64,000 nucleotides of DNA from Colidextribacter sp. OB.20 (lineage in GTDB: Bacteria; Bacillota; Clostridia; Oscillospirales; Oscillospiraceae). A program made the translations under genes and the position numbers. Shown here piece by piece: positions 27,460 to 35,122 of this stretch. The notes below the pieces were generated by a model, which saw only the letters and a program-made list of their open reading frames with translations, was not told where the DNA came from and made no database searches. Numbering within the stretch: the first letter of the stretch is position 1; each line of letters starts with the position of its first letter. Location: positions 1 through 64,000 of the forward strand of contig NZ_QWKG01000014.1 of NCBI RefSeq assembly GCF_009911595.1, written 5' to 3'.

Positions 27460-27703
27460 ATCCGTAACACATCCGTAACAGCCGGAAACCGTTGAAACTG
27501 GCCGTTTCCTATTGGTGTGTTACTGATGTTACTGATGTTACTGATATATTTTATTTAATAAAAAAAATAAATAAAATATATAAAAAGAATATATAAAGAA
27601 CAAACTGGCATTTTATCAGTAACATCCGTAACAACTCACGAAAAGCAAGTATTTCAAGGAATTATGAGCGTTACGGATTGTTACCGATTGAGGGGTTACG
27701 GAT
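27460..27703. repeat. Iteron-rich, AT-rich element, copy 1
   Basis: Ten 9-mers of one family. ATCCGTAAC at 27460 and 27471; three tandem GTTACTGAT at 27519-27545; an AT-only core of about 65 bases; inverted ATCAGTAAC (27615) and ATCCGTAAC (27624); then GTTACGGAT (27670), GTTACCGAT (27680) and GTTACGGAT (27695). The same layout occurs at 44016-44274 in the same orientation. It looks like an iteron origin with a DNA unwinding element or a multi-operator control site. No gene is seen in the 286-base gap. Confidence 0.85.
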
Positions 27704-27727
27704 CAAAATTCACATAAAGAACATTCC

Positions 27728-28201
27728 CTATGCGTTTTTCAACCCTTCTTGAATCGAATACTTGTCATGCCGGTATAAACCCTTCATCATGCCCCTGACT
27801 TCCGCCCGATCTTCTGCGTCAAGCTGGATATACATACATAGAGCGTCCCAAACGTCTTGCCCATATTGGGCCACGATCATTTTCTCCGCCTGTTCTTCTT
27901 TTGCTATATCAGCCCGTAGCTTTTCAAGATCAGTAGACTTGTCTATACTGTCAAGCCATTGTAAACGATTTGGTATATCTGATTTTCCCAAAAGATAATC
28001 CAAATCGACATTGAAAAAATCTGCAAAGGCTTCTAACAGATCAAGCCCAGGTTCACGTTCTCCACGTTCATACATATTGATTGAACTTTTTGAACAGGAT
28101 TTTGCCCCACCTAAATACAATGAAATTTGATCGGCAAGGATTTGTTGGGATATATCCTTTTGTGTTCTTAAAAGTTTTAATCTTTCATGGAATTTTGGCA
28201 T
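27728..28201 (-). CDS. CI-like XRE repressor
   Basis: 157 residues from ATG 28201 (GGGGGTGAT upstream). HTH_3 domain 4-68 (LKLLRTQKDISQQILADQIS, YERGEREPGLDLLEAF, LDYLLGKSD). The C-terminal part is a helical domain without the LexA-type Ser/Lys protease, so it is not self-cleaving. Its own promoter overlaps one of the operators in the divergent region. It probably keeps the early genes silent in the lysogen. Confidence 0.85.
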   Translation of the reverse strand: MPKFHERLKLLRTQKDISQQILADQISLYLGGAKSCSKSSINMYERGEREPGLDLLEAFADFFNVDLDYLLGKSDIPNRLQWLDSIDKSTDLEKLRADIAKEEQAEKMIVAQYGQDVWDALCMYIQLDAEDRAEVRGMMKGLYRHDKYSIQEGLKNA

Positions 28202-28223
28202 AGCTATCACCCCCTTTGTTACT

Positions 28224-28251
28224 ATTATACACGTTTTGTGCACGTTGTCAA
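28224..28251 (-). promoter_or_regulatory. Consensus promoter of the repressor gene
   Basis: Minus-strand TTGACA (28246-28251), 16-base spacer, TATAAT (28224-28229). The spacer is ACGTGCACAAAACGTG, an operator-like sequence, so the repressor can control its own gene. Confidence 0.85.
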
Positions 28252-28364
28252 TCCGTTGATGTGCACAAAACGTGTATTAAATATTTGTGCACTTTTTGTA
28301 CTCGAAAGCAGTTGACTTTTGAGCACGAATAGTGTACTATAATGGCAGTCAAGCACAAGACGTG
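28230..28364. promoter_or_regulatory. Operator array between repressor and early genes
   Basis: Repeated half-sites of GTGCACAAAACGTGT: ACACGTTTTGTGCAC at 28229, GTGCACAAAACGTGT at 28261, TTTGTGCAC at 28285, AGCACGAATAGTG at 28322, and CAAGCACAAGACGTGCAC at 28350. The first two form an inverted pair. Both promoters are covered. Confidence 0.8.
28312..28340 (+). promoter_or_regulatory. Early rightward promoter
   Basis: TTGACT (28312-28317), 17-base spacer, TACTAT (28335-28340). TATAAT at 28338 is an alternative -10 with a 20-base spacer. It lies among the operator half-sites and drives the 57-residue gene and onward. Confidence 0.65.
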
Positions 28365-28411
28365 CACAAAAAAATACAAGCCAACATTCACATAAACAGG
28401 AGGAACAGAAA

Positions 28412-28585
28412 ATGAAATACTTTGTTATCGCCACTCGTTGGGATGATGAACGGAAAGCCCAAGTCAAGTATATTGCCGGACAATTTGACAGCTTCGCAAA
28501 CGCAAACATTTTCAAAACCGCCTATAACGAGCATTACAAGGCGGATGCTGTGATCGTTGAGGATTTCAAGTTGATCAACCACTAA
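28412..28585 (+). CDS. Small early phage protein, 57 residues
   Basis: First gene after the early promoter. CAGGAGGA lies 9 bases before ATG. The product starts MKYFVIATRWDDERK and is a small alpha/beta protein with no known family. A poly-C run and a hammerhead ribozyme follow its stop within 8 bases. Confidence 0.65.
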   Translation: MKYFVIATRWDDERKAQVKYIAGQFDSFANANIFKTAYNEHYKADAVIVEDFKLINH

Positions 28586-28595
28586 CCCCCCCCCC
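28586..28595 (+). repeat. Poly-C run of 10 before the ribozyme
   Basis: C10 between the stop of the 57-residue gene and the 5' strand of ribozyme stem I; the last three C pair in that stem. One of seven such runs, all in the early region. Confidence 0.8.
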
Positions 28596-28654
28596 ACCTG
28601 ATGATGGCCCCGGCGGTTCCGGGCCGAAACAAGGCCAACCGGCCTTGTCGTGGG
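28593..28654 (+). ncRNA. Type I hammerhead self-cleaving ribozyme
   Basis: Stem I CCCAC (28593-28597) pairs with GTGGG (28650-28654). Core CUGAUGA is at 28598-28604. Stem II GGCCC.. / ..GGGCC (28606-28625) has a CGGUU loop and one extra C. Core GAAA is at 28626-28629. Stem III CAAGGCC / GGCCTTG (28630-28647) has loop AACC and a closing A-U pair, then the cleavage triplet GUC ending at C28649. All invariant core bases are present. The only departure is an unpaired U (28605) between CUGAUGA and stem II. Cutting would separate the first early gene from the rest of the transcript. Confidence 0.85.
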
Positions 28655-28660
28655 AAACCA

Positions 28661-28733
28661 CCACGGCGAAGCGTTGACACTATCCCGTAAAAATCGGGGA
28701 GCCGTGTTCAAGGGAAGTGACAATTCCCTAAAG
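28661..28733 (+). other. Structured leader RNA downstream of the ribozyme
   Basis: CACGGC / GCCGTG encloses a hairpin TCCCG(TAAAAAT)CGGGG, followed by a second hairpin AGGGAA(GTGACAA)TTCCCT. Together with the ribozyme they fill most of the 200-base gap before the Cro-like gene. No known RNA family recognised. Confidence 0.4.
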
Positions 28734-28786
28734 CACCTTGAAAAGTTAATTTCAAAAATATTTGGATAGATAGGAGGCATGATCGC

Positions 28787-28987
28787 ATGGGTGAGCAAAG
28801 AACTATTGGGACAATCCTTCGTGGTTTGCGTGGAAGCAAAAGCCAAGAGAAAATTGCTTCTGAATTGGGTATCACGAAATCCGCATGGGCTATGTATGAG
28901 CGGAATGAGCGGATTCCCCGTGATGAAATCAAGGTGAGAATTGCCCACCATTTCAATAAAACCGTGCAGGAAATTTTTTATGCCTGA
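28787..28987 (+). CDS. Cro-like XRE regulator
   Basis: 66 residues, almost all HTH_3 (TILRGLRGSKSQEKIASELG, ITKSAWAMYERNERIPRDEI). AGGAGG lies 9 bases before ATG. Small size and its place just downstream of the early promoter suit a Cro role. It is separated from the first early gene by the hammerhead ribozyme. Confidence 0.85.
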   Translation: MGEQRTIGTILRGLRGSKSQEKIASELGITKSAWAMYERNERIPRDEIKVRIAHHFNKTVQEIFYA

Positions 28988-29031
28988 TTTGAGCACTATA
29001 TGTGCTCAAACCGACAAAGGGAGTGTGTGTA

Positions 29032-29643
29032 ATGCCTGTTAGCTTGAAACCGGTTATTGAAGAACTTGAAAGTTTATTTTCAACCTTCAACAAAGCCTTC
29101 TTTGAAGGCAAGCTGGAAAAGCCCGTGATCACCGTTTCCCCTGACAGCACCAAAGGGGCCTATGGCTGGTGTACCGGTTGGAAGGCGTGGCAGAACGGCA
29201 CCGAAAACGGCGGGTTCTATGAAATCAACCTTTGCGCTGAATACTTGAACCGGCCCTTTGAGGAAACCTGTTCCACCCTGATCCATGAAATGGTTCACCT
29301 GTGGAACCTTCAGGAAGGGGTTCAGGACACTTCCCGATCCGGCACCTACCACAACCAGAAGTTTAAGACGGCGGCGGAAGCCCACGGCCTGATTGTGGAG
29401 AAAACCGCCAAACACGGCTTCAACAAAACCACCCTGGCCCCGGAAACCCTGGCCTTTGTGAACACCCTTGGGAAGAACAGCTTTTCCCTTGTGCGGCCCA
29501 AGGTGGGCGGGCTGAAGGGAGCCGGTGCAAAGAAGCAAAGTTCCCGGAAGTATGTGTGTCCCTGTTGCGGTGCAATCGTGCGGGCCACCAAGGAACTGAA
29601 CATCATTTGTGGGGATTGTGAAGTTCCCTTTGAACAGGAGTGA
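29032..29643 (+). CDS. SprT-like zinc metallopeptidase domain protein
   Basis: 203 residues from ATG 29032 with GGGAG upstream. Residues 10-130 form the SprT-like fold with zinc ligands in LIHEMVHLWN (His about 85 and 89) and a distal His in THNQKF-like HNQKFK. The C-terminus has a zinc ribbon (CPCCGA ... CGDC). Host SprT/Spartan proteins act on DNA-protein crosslinks; phage versions are uncharacterised. Confidence 0.8.
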   Translation: MPVSLKPVIEELESLFSTFNKAFFEGKLEKPVITVSPDSTKGAYGWCTGWKAWQNGTENGGFYEINLCAEYLNRPFEETCSTLIHEMVHLWNLQEGVQDTSRSGTYHNQKFKTAAEAHGLIVEKTAKHGFNKTTLAPETLAFVNTLGKNSFSLVRPKVGGLKGAGAKKQSSRKYVCPCCGAIVRATKELNIICGDCEVPFEQE

Positions 29644-29648
29644 AACCG

Positions 29649-29810
29649 ATGAAAAGAACCAAAAGAAAAACCGTTTGGGCCTATCTGGACGGGAAGAAGC
29701 TGGTGGACGTGGTGCAAGCGGCCCTTGATAACAACATGATGGTTGACGATCTGAAGGCCAAGCTGATTGCCGAAAACCCCGGCCACAACGTCACCTTCAA
29801 GGTTGTTTAG
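29649..29810 (+). CDS. Small early phage protein, 53 residues
   Basis: ATG 29649 is 6 bases after the SprT stop codon. The product starts with a basic stretch (MKRTKRKTVWAYLDGKK). No family recognised. The next gene has its own GGAGGGGGTGG site. Confidence 0.55.
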   Translation: MKRTKRKTVWAYLDGKKLVDVVQAALDNNMMVDDLKAKLIAENPGHNVTFKVV

Positions 29811-29827
29811 GGAGGGGGTGGATCACC

Positions 29828-30208
29828 ATGAAGCCTGTGAAGCTGACCAAGAAAACGGCCTTGATGTTGATTCAGCGGGTGATTCCTATGTCCCCCAAGC
29901 TGATCAGCGGCCCCACCGGTAACAATGGAGCGGTGATCTTTACCGCTCCGGTTGGCCCGGAAGGGCTGGAAATCAAGGTGGAAAACGATTGGTTCACCCA
30001 TAACGGGTGTATCAAGCTGACTGTCCACGATACCAGCGGCGGAAGCTGTCTGACCATGTACTTCAGCCCCAACACCTTCCAGCGGGACTATTCGGCGGAA
30101 CAGTTTGACAAGAAGGAAGCCGCCGCTGATGCCCGGAAACAGTGGGTTCAGGAAGTGGGCCGGGAACAGGCCCACAAGCTGGTTGATCTGTATTGGGGGA
30201 GTTGGTAA
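29828..30208 (+). CDS. Hypothetical early phage protein
   Basis: 126 residues, beta-rich core (GAVIFTAPVGPEGLEIKVEN) and a helical C-terminus ending LYWGSW. Site GGAGGGGGTGGATC before ATG. Its TAA overlaps the ATG of the next gene (TAATG), which supports the start of the frameshifted gene. Confidence 0.6.
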   Translation: MKPVKLTKKTALMLIQRVIPMSPKLISGPTGNNGAVIFTAPVGPEGLEIKVENDWFTHNGCIKLTVHDTSGGSCLTMYFSPNTFQRDYSAEQFDKKEAAADARKQWVQEVGREQAHKLVDLYWGSW

Positions 30209-31052
30209 TGAACCATGCGACTAATACCCCCCCCGGCCTGAATATTGGGTTCTGTCCCTTTCAGGCGGCAAGGATTCCACGGCCCTTGGGCTGGAATGGC
30301 TGACCCGACACCGGGCCGATCCCGCTACATACCCGCTGGATGAAGTGATCTATTGCGATACCGGGATGGAGTTCCCGGCCATGGTGGAGCATATCAACCG
30401 CCTTGAAGCTATTTTCACTGATGCCGGGATCAAGTTTACCCGGTTGAAGTCTGAACATTCTTTTGAGTGGTATATGTTCGACTATTCCCCAAAGCGCCGG
30501 AACCCCGCCTTGCAAGGTTTGAAAGGTCAAAGTTGGCCCAGCCACAATATACGATGGTGTACTACAGAACTGAAAAACATGGTAGTAAATGCTTATTTTT
30601 CGGATTTGCGGAAGAAATACACCGTTATTCAACTAATCGGATTTGCCGCCGATGAACAATACCGTTTGAAGCGGGAAGCTAACCAAAACCCGAACCACCG
30701 ACACCCATTGATGGATTGGGGATGGACGGAAGCCGATTGCTTGAAATACTGCTATGCCCACGGTTTTGATTGGGGCGGTTTATATGAGATTTTCCACCGT
30801 GTTTCCTGTTGGTGTTGTCCGTTGAAAAGCCTTCCAGAATTGCGGAATTTGTGGAAACAATTTCCTGATTTGTGGGAACGCCTGAAAAATATGGAACACC
30901 GCACATATCGAAAATTTCTAAAAAATTACACCGTGGATCAGCTTGAAATCCGGTTCCAGTTTGAAGAAGAACGTCTGGCCGCTGGCCTACCTATAAACAC
31001 CCGTGAATTCCACCAGGCGCTGAAAGAAAAATTAAAGGAGTGTAACCAATGA
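30208..31052 (+). pseudogene. PAPS-reductase-family protein, out of frame by one base at a poly-C run
   Basis: Translation from ATG 30208 (coupled TAATG) reads MNHATNTPP, then meets C8 at 30227-30234 and goes out of frame, stopping soon after. One extra C, or a -1 slip, gives CGG CCT GAA TAT TGG and the continuous protein of about 280 residues: P-loop-like SGGKDSTALG near residue 21, CDTGMEFPAM, RWCTTELK and WCCPLK. The family (adenosine nucleotide alpha-hydrolase fold) includes PAPS reductases and DndC-type proteins used in DNA phosphorothioation. Phase variation, frameshifting or a sequencing error could explain it. Confidence 0.75.
30227..30234 (+). repeat. Poly-C run of 8 inside the PAPS-reductase-like gene
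   Basis: C8 in codons 7-9. Nine C would restore the frame. Confidence 0.85.
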
Positions 31053-31486
31053 AAACTTTCTCCGAACGGCTGAAATATGCCATGACCCAAGCGAACCTGA
31101 CCCAGCGGCAACTTGCCCAGGCCACGGGCGCTTCCCCCGCCGCTGTCAGTCAGTACCTTTCCGGCAAGAACACCCCGAACGCTGACCGGATGAAGGTTTT
31201 GGCCGATGCCACCGGCGTTTCCGTCAACTTCCTGATGGGGTTTGAGAACGCCCCGGATCAGGTGGCGGTCAAGGGCTTGTCCGATGTGAAGATCACCTTT
31301 GTGAAGGCTTGCCGGTGCTTGCAGAAATCGGAAGATTCCGTCCGCAAGCTGATGGTGGCCGGGTGTGAGTTCGGGCGGGCCTTGCCCGGAACGGGCGGCA
31401 AGCTGAACTATATCTTCTTCCCCGGCAAGTTCCGTGAGTTTGTCGGGCCGGAACGGTTTGACACCTTCTTTGGTGTGAACGTCTGA
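31049..31486 (+). CDS. XRE-family regulator
   Basis: 145 residues. HTH_3 at 4-62 (RLKYAMTQANLTQRQLAQAT, VSQYLSGKNTPNADRM, VNFLMGFE). C-terminal 80 residues are unassigned. ATG overlaps the previous stop (ATGA). Third HTH protein of the phage; its place inside the early operon suggests control of later early genes. Confidence 0.8.
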   Translation: MKTFSERLKYAMTQANLTQRQLAQATGASPAAVSQYLSGKNTPNADRMKVLADATGVSVNFLMGFENAPDQVAVKGLSDVKITFVKACRCLQKSEDSVRKLMVAGCEFGRALPGTGGKLNYIFFPGKFREFVGPERFDTFFGVNV

Positions 31487-31491
31487 CCGAT

Positions 31492-31502
31492 GGGGGGGGG
31501 GG
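31492..31502 (+). repeat. Poly-G run of 11 in the ribosome-site position
   Basis: G11 ends 4 bases before ATG 31507 and is the only possible Shine-Dalgarno element for that gene. Confidence 0.8.
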
Positions 31503-31506
31503 AGAA

Positions 31507-31896
31507 ATGAAGCAAACCGGATTTGATGGCGGGAACCTACGGTTGCCCAAGTCCTTCTATGACCGCCCCTTGACCCCCAAGGAAGCCCAATTTGCAACGG
31601 ACAACATCAACATTGTTTGGTGGTATCTGGATCAACAGGGCCTTGACCGGGCTGAATGGTTCGATGTGGTGATCTTCCGCTACCTGTTGACTGTGAAGCG
31701 GTGGTTTGCCGTTCCCGATCTCCAACAGGTGAAGTTCGTGACCCTGGCCTGTTCGGCTATGCGTTCCGCCATTGGGAATGAGCGCCGGAAGCGGGCCAAT
31801 GAACCCCGAACGGTGAGCCTTTATGAGCCGATCCCCGGAACCGATGATCTTCTGTTTATCGACACCATAGCGGCCCCGGAACCCATTTTTGCATGA
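31507..31896 (+). CDS. Sigma-70 region 2-like phage protein
   Basis: 129 residues. The segment LTPKEAQFATDNINIVWWYL to FVTLACSAMRSAIGNERRKR resembles sigma region 2 (helix, YDVVIFRYLL, then the KF-T-A--AMR-A-GNE pattern), but no region 4 is present. It may redirect or bind RNA polymerase for middle genes. Moderate confidence; a stand-alone region 2 could be a remnant. Confidence 0.5.
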   Translation: MKQTGFDGGNLRLPKSFYDRPLTPKEAQFATDNINIVWWYLDQQGLDRAEWFDVVIFRYLLTVKRWFAVPDLQQVKFVTLACSAMRSAIGNERRKRANEPRTVSLYEPIPGTDDLLFIDTIAAPEPIFA

Positions 31897-31909
31897 AGGA
31901 GTGAAAACC

Positions 31910-32179
31910 ATGGAAATCAAATACAACGTCCAGGCCCCGCCCAAGAAGTCTTTCAACGGCGGCACCAAAAGCGAGGAAATCAAGGCCATTGAAGATTTCC
32001 TGACCAGCGGCAACGCAAAGAATATGTGCTTCCAGTACAACACCCCCAAGGAAGCCAAATCCAAGCTGTCCACCATTTCCAGCCACCGGCGCAAGTACAA
32101 CGCCGCCCACCCCAAGGGGTATGACGCTTACCGGGTGGATGCCTGTATCTACATCATGCGGGTGGAGAAGGGCAAATGA
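31910..32179 (+). CDS. Hypothetical early phage protein, 89 residues
   Basis: Starts at ATG 31910 with GAAGGAGTG upstream; basic protein ending YIMRVEKGK. Central part (EEIKAIEDFLTSGNAKNMCF) is helical. TGA overlaps ATG of the helicase gene. No family recognised; context suggests a replication or transcription accessory. Confidence 0.6.
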   Translation: MEIKYNVQAPPKKSFNGGTKSEEIKAIEDFLTSGNAKNMCFQYNTPKEAKSKLSTISSHRRKYNAAHPKGYDAYRVDACIYIMRVEKGK

Positions 32180-33531
32180 ACCTATTCCCCCACCAGCAAA
32201 AGGCCCTTGACCTGACCGCCGCCCACAACCGATGCGCCTACTATCTGGACATGGGCCTTGGAAAGACCTTTGTGGGTTCGGAAAAGGCCCTGGAACTGAA
32301 CAGCCGGATCAATTTGGTGGTGTGCCAACACTCCAAGATTCAGGATTGGTTGGATCACATGGTTTTGAACTACGCCATGAACCACTGTTGGATCATTTAT
32401 GACCTGACCAAGAAAAAGGACTTTGCCGCTTTTATGGCGGCGGTTACGGACGGAAGCCCCGATCCCATTTGTGGGGTGATCAACTACGAACTGACTTTCA
32501 GGCGGAAGATTCTGAAATCCTTGACCGGCTTCACGCTGATGTTGGATGAAAGTTCCCTGATCCAGAACGAAACCGCTAAACGGTCAAAGTTCATCTTGGG
32601 CCTGAAACCGGAAAACGTGGTTCTTCTGTCCGGCACCCCTACGGGCGGGAAATATGAAAAGCTGTGGAGCCAATGCCAACTGTTGGGCTGGAATATCAGC
32701 AAAGACCTTTTCTGGAAACAGTATGTTGCCACGGAATGGGTTGAAAATGATGGATTTTGGCGGCAACGGATTACCGGTTACAAGAATGTTGATCGCCTGA
32801 AGAAGAAGTTGGCGGACTATGGGGCCGTATTTATGACCACCGATGAAGCCGGGATTGTTCTTCCTGAAAAAATGCCGCTGATCCAGGTGAAAACCGCACC
32901 GTCCCCACTCTATCACAAGTTCCTGAAAAAAGGCGTTGTAACCCTTGACACCGGCAACCTTCAGGAATTTGAACTGGATTCAGATTTTTGGGGTTCCAAT
33001 GAGGATTTCCAAAAGGAACTGATTGGGGACACCAGCTTGACCCGCCGCCTGTATGCCCGCCAACTATGCGGACTGTATAACCCGGCCCGGTATGAAGCCT
33101 TCAGGGACTTGGTGAACAGTACGGATGATCGGTTGATTGTGTTCTATAACTTCACGGAAGAACGGGAAAGAATGGCCCGGATTGTCCGGGGGTTGAATCG
33201 GCCTATCTCTATCCAGGCCGGGGACGTGAAGGATTTGACCGCCTACGAATACAAAACAGATTCCGTGACCTTTGTTCAGTTCCAGGCCGGGGCAAGGGGC
33301 GGGAACTTTCAGAAGGCAAACAAGATTATTTTCTTCAGCTTGCCGGAAGGGTGGGAGCTATGGGAACAGTCCCAAAAGCGCACCCACCGGATGGGACAAG
33401 AACGCCCCTGTTTCTATTATCTCCTGATCTGTCCCGGAACGGTGGAAGAAGATATTCTTCAAACCTTGAACTTGCGAAAGGACTATAACGATGAATTGTT
33501 CCGAAAACATGAAGCCCAAACCCCGGCCTAA
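32176..33531 (+). CDS. SNF2-type DNA helicase
   Basis: 451 residues, two RecA-like domains. Walker A MGLGKT at 26-31, DEAH-like LDES, motif III SGTP, and motif VI RTHRMGQ near 410 as in SNF2 remodelers. Phage SNF2-like helicases are frequent in replication modules of Firmicutes siphoviruses and myoviruses. It overlaps the previous stop by 4 bases and the next gene by 41. Confidence 0.9.
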   Translation: MNLFPHQQKALDLTAAHNRCAYYLDMGLGKTFVGSEKALELNSRINLVVCQHSKIQDWLDHMVLNYAMNHCWIIYDLTKKKDFAAFMAAVTDGSPDPICGVINYELTFRRKILKSLTGFTLMLDESSLIQNETAKRSKFILGLKPENVVLLSGTPTGGKYEKLWSQCQLLGWNISKDLFWKQYVATEWVENDGFWRQRITGYKNVDRLKKKLADYGAVFMTTDEAGIVLPEKMPLIQVKTAPSPLYHKFLKKGVVTLDTGNLQEFELDSDFWGSNEDFQKELIGDTSLTRRLYARQLCGLYNPARYEAFRDLVNSTDDRLIVFYNFTEERERMARIVRGLNRPISIQAGDVKDLTAYEYKTDSVTFVQFQAGARGGNFQKANKIIFFSLPEGWELWEQSQKRTHRMGQERPCFYYLLICPGTVEEDILQTLNLRKDYNDELFRKHEAQTPA

Positions 33532-33745
33532 ATGGCCCAAGATAGACATTCGCCCCATTTTGAAATATTTGGCCCTGACCCTTTTGGGTTTCCTTCTATT
33601 CAAGATGGCGGCGAAACAGGCCCGGTTTGATCGTGGCTATGCGGCCATTGGCGGGGAAGCGTTCTTCCTCTTTCTCCCCGTGTTCTACTATCTGATTTCC
33701 AAGACCGTCCGGGATTGGCTGGACGATCTGAAGAAAAAACCGTAA
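33491..33745 (+). CDS. Small membrane protein
   Basis: 84 residues; basic N-terminus then two transmembrane helices (about 28-41 and 55-70) and a charged tail. It overlaps the helicase 3' end by 41 bases in another frame. No family recognised. Confidence 0.55.
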   Translation: MNCSENMKPKPRPKWPKIDIRPILKYLALTLLGFLLFKMAAKQARFDRGYAAIGGEAFFLFLPVFYYLISKTVRDWLDDLKKKP

Positions 33746-33758
33746 AGGAGTGAATCGC

Positions 33759-34214
33759 ATGATCCAGTGTAAAAACAACTGCCCTTTGGGCAAGTTCAAC
33801 GGGTGCTGTCAGTGTTGCCCGGAAAATCAGACTTGCCCGGAAGCCTGTGGTGAGGATGCCGCCGCCTGTGAGGATGCCATTTTCGATGAAGAAAGCGGCC
33901 TTCAGGTGTTCCAGAAGTCCCAGGTTGCCACGCTGAACGCCATTTCGGCCCTGGTGGCCCACAAGAAGGCCGTGGAGGAACAGGAAAAAAACCTGAAGGC
34001 GGCGTTGCTTTCCGCCATGGAGCGGTTCGGGATCAAGAAGTTTGAAAGCGGTATTCTGAACCTGACCTATGTGGAAGCCACCGTGGCCCACGGCGTGGAT
34101 TCGGCCAAGCTGAAGAAGAAATACCCGGAAGCGGCGGCGGATTGCGCCAAAGACACGCCCAGGGCCGCTTATGTGAAGATCACGCTGAAGGACGGTGGCA
34201 AGGATGCCGGATAA
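33759..34214 (+). CDS. Siphovirus Gp157-like protein
   Basis: 151 residues from ATG 33759 (AAAGGAGTGA upstream). N-terminal Cys-rich start (CKNNCPLGKFNGCCQCC) that may bind zinc, a coiled central helix, then the Gp157 signature AMERFGIKKFESGILNLTY. Gp157 proteins were linked to phage resistance in Streptococcus thermophilus phages; the biochemical role is unclear. Confidence 0.75.
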   Translation: MIQCKNNCPLGKFNGCCQCCPENQTCPEACGEDAAACEDAIFDEESGLQVFQKSQVATLNAISALVAHKKAVEEQEKNLKAALLSAMERFGIKKFESGILNLTYVEATVAHGVDSAKLKKKYPEAAADCAKDTPRAAYVKITLKDGGKDAG

Positions 34215-34473
34215 GATTGCCCGCCACAAGGCCCTTTGTGATGAACTGAACGCCCTGTATATCCGCAAAAACCATGATTACGGGGACAGTTTTCACCTGT
34301 CCTATGAGGAAGAAGGGCTTGCTATGGCCCGGATCAGATTGACGGACAAACTGAACCGGTTCAAGGCCCTGTCCCGTGGGACTGAACAGATGGTGGAAGG
34401 TGAGCCGATCCGGGACACCCTGATTGACCTTGCCAATTATGCCATTATGACCATTTTGGAATTGGAGGAATGA
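34204..34473 (+). CDS. DUF1599-type (MazG-like) nucleotide-associated protein
   Basis: 89 residues from ATG 34204, overlapping the previous gene. NHDYGDSFHLSYEEEGLAMA and RLTDKLNRFKAL plus IRDTLIDLANYAIM match the DUF1599 family, which is found with nucleotide modification genes and resembles MazG helices. With ThyX next door, a role in nucleotide pools is a fair inference. Confidence 0.75.
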   Translation: MPDKIARHKALCDELNALYIRKNHDYGDSFHLSYEEEGLAMARIRLTDKLNRFKALSRGTEQMVEGEPIRDTLIDLANYAIMTILELEE

Positions 34474-34477
34474 CACC

Positions 34478-35122
34478 TTGAAAATTGTGAAACCGGGGGT
34501 TGAATTTATCACCCCCATTGATGGAAACGTGATCCTGAAGCGCCTGGAAGAATGTGGGCGTGTGTGCTATAAGTCCGAAAGCCGGATCACGGAAACCAGC
34601 GCCCCCACCTTTGTGGGGAACATCTTGAAGCGGGGGCATGAAAGCGTTCTGGAACACTGTTCCTTCACGGTGAAGTTCACCTGTGACCGGGGCGTTTCCC
34701 ATGAGATTGTGCGCCACCGGCTGGCTTCCTACTCCCAAGAATCCACCCGCTATTGCAATTATGGGGCAGGGCAGTTTGGCCGGGAAATCACCGTGATTGC
34801 ACCGTGTTTCCTGAACCCAAACACGGATGGTTGGGAGTTGTGGAAAGAAGGCTGTGAAGCCGCTGAAACCGCCTATTTCAACCTTCTGGAATACGGCTGT
34901 TCCCCGCAAGAAGCCCGTTCTGTTCTGCCCAACAGCTTAAAAACTGAAGTGGTTATGACCGCCAATATTCGGGAATGGCGGCACTTCCTGAAGTTGCGCT
35001 GTTCGGAAGCCGCCCACCCCCAAATGCGGGAAGTTGCCCTGGCCCTTCTGAAAGAGGTTCACGCCAAAATCCCCGTTCTGTTTGATGATCTGTGGGAGGA
35101 ATACGGCGGTGATTCCCATTGA
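34478..35122 (+). CDS. thyX: Flavin-dependent thymidylate synthase ThyX
   Basis: 214 residues with a TTG start; TTGGAGGA lies 8 bases upstream. The ThyX motif RHRLASYSQESTRY is at 79-92, and LKTEVVMTANIREWRHFLKL gives the C-terminal substrate loop. It makes dTMP from dUMP with FADH2 and methylene-folate. Early phage expression would secure thymidine for replication. The HNH endonuclease gene overlaps its end by 4 bases. Confidence 0.95.
   Translation: MKIVKPGVEFITPIDGNVILKRLEECGRVCYKSESRITETSAPTFVGNILKRGHESVLEHCSFTVKFTCDRGVSHEIVRHRLASYSQESTRYCNYGAGQFGREITVIAPCFLNPNTDGWELWKEGCEAAETAYFNLLEYGCSPQEARSVLPNSLKTEVVMTANIREWRHFLKLRCSEAAHPQMREVALALLKEVHAKIPVLFDDLWEEYGGDSH

Noticed and set aside
27519-27703. 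GTTACTGAT repeats read as a possible CRISPR array
   Set aside because: Units are 9 bases, tandem or inverted, without spacers of constant size; no cas genes. The Cas4-like domain nearby belongs to a Sak4 fusion.
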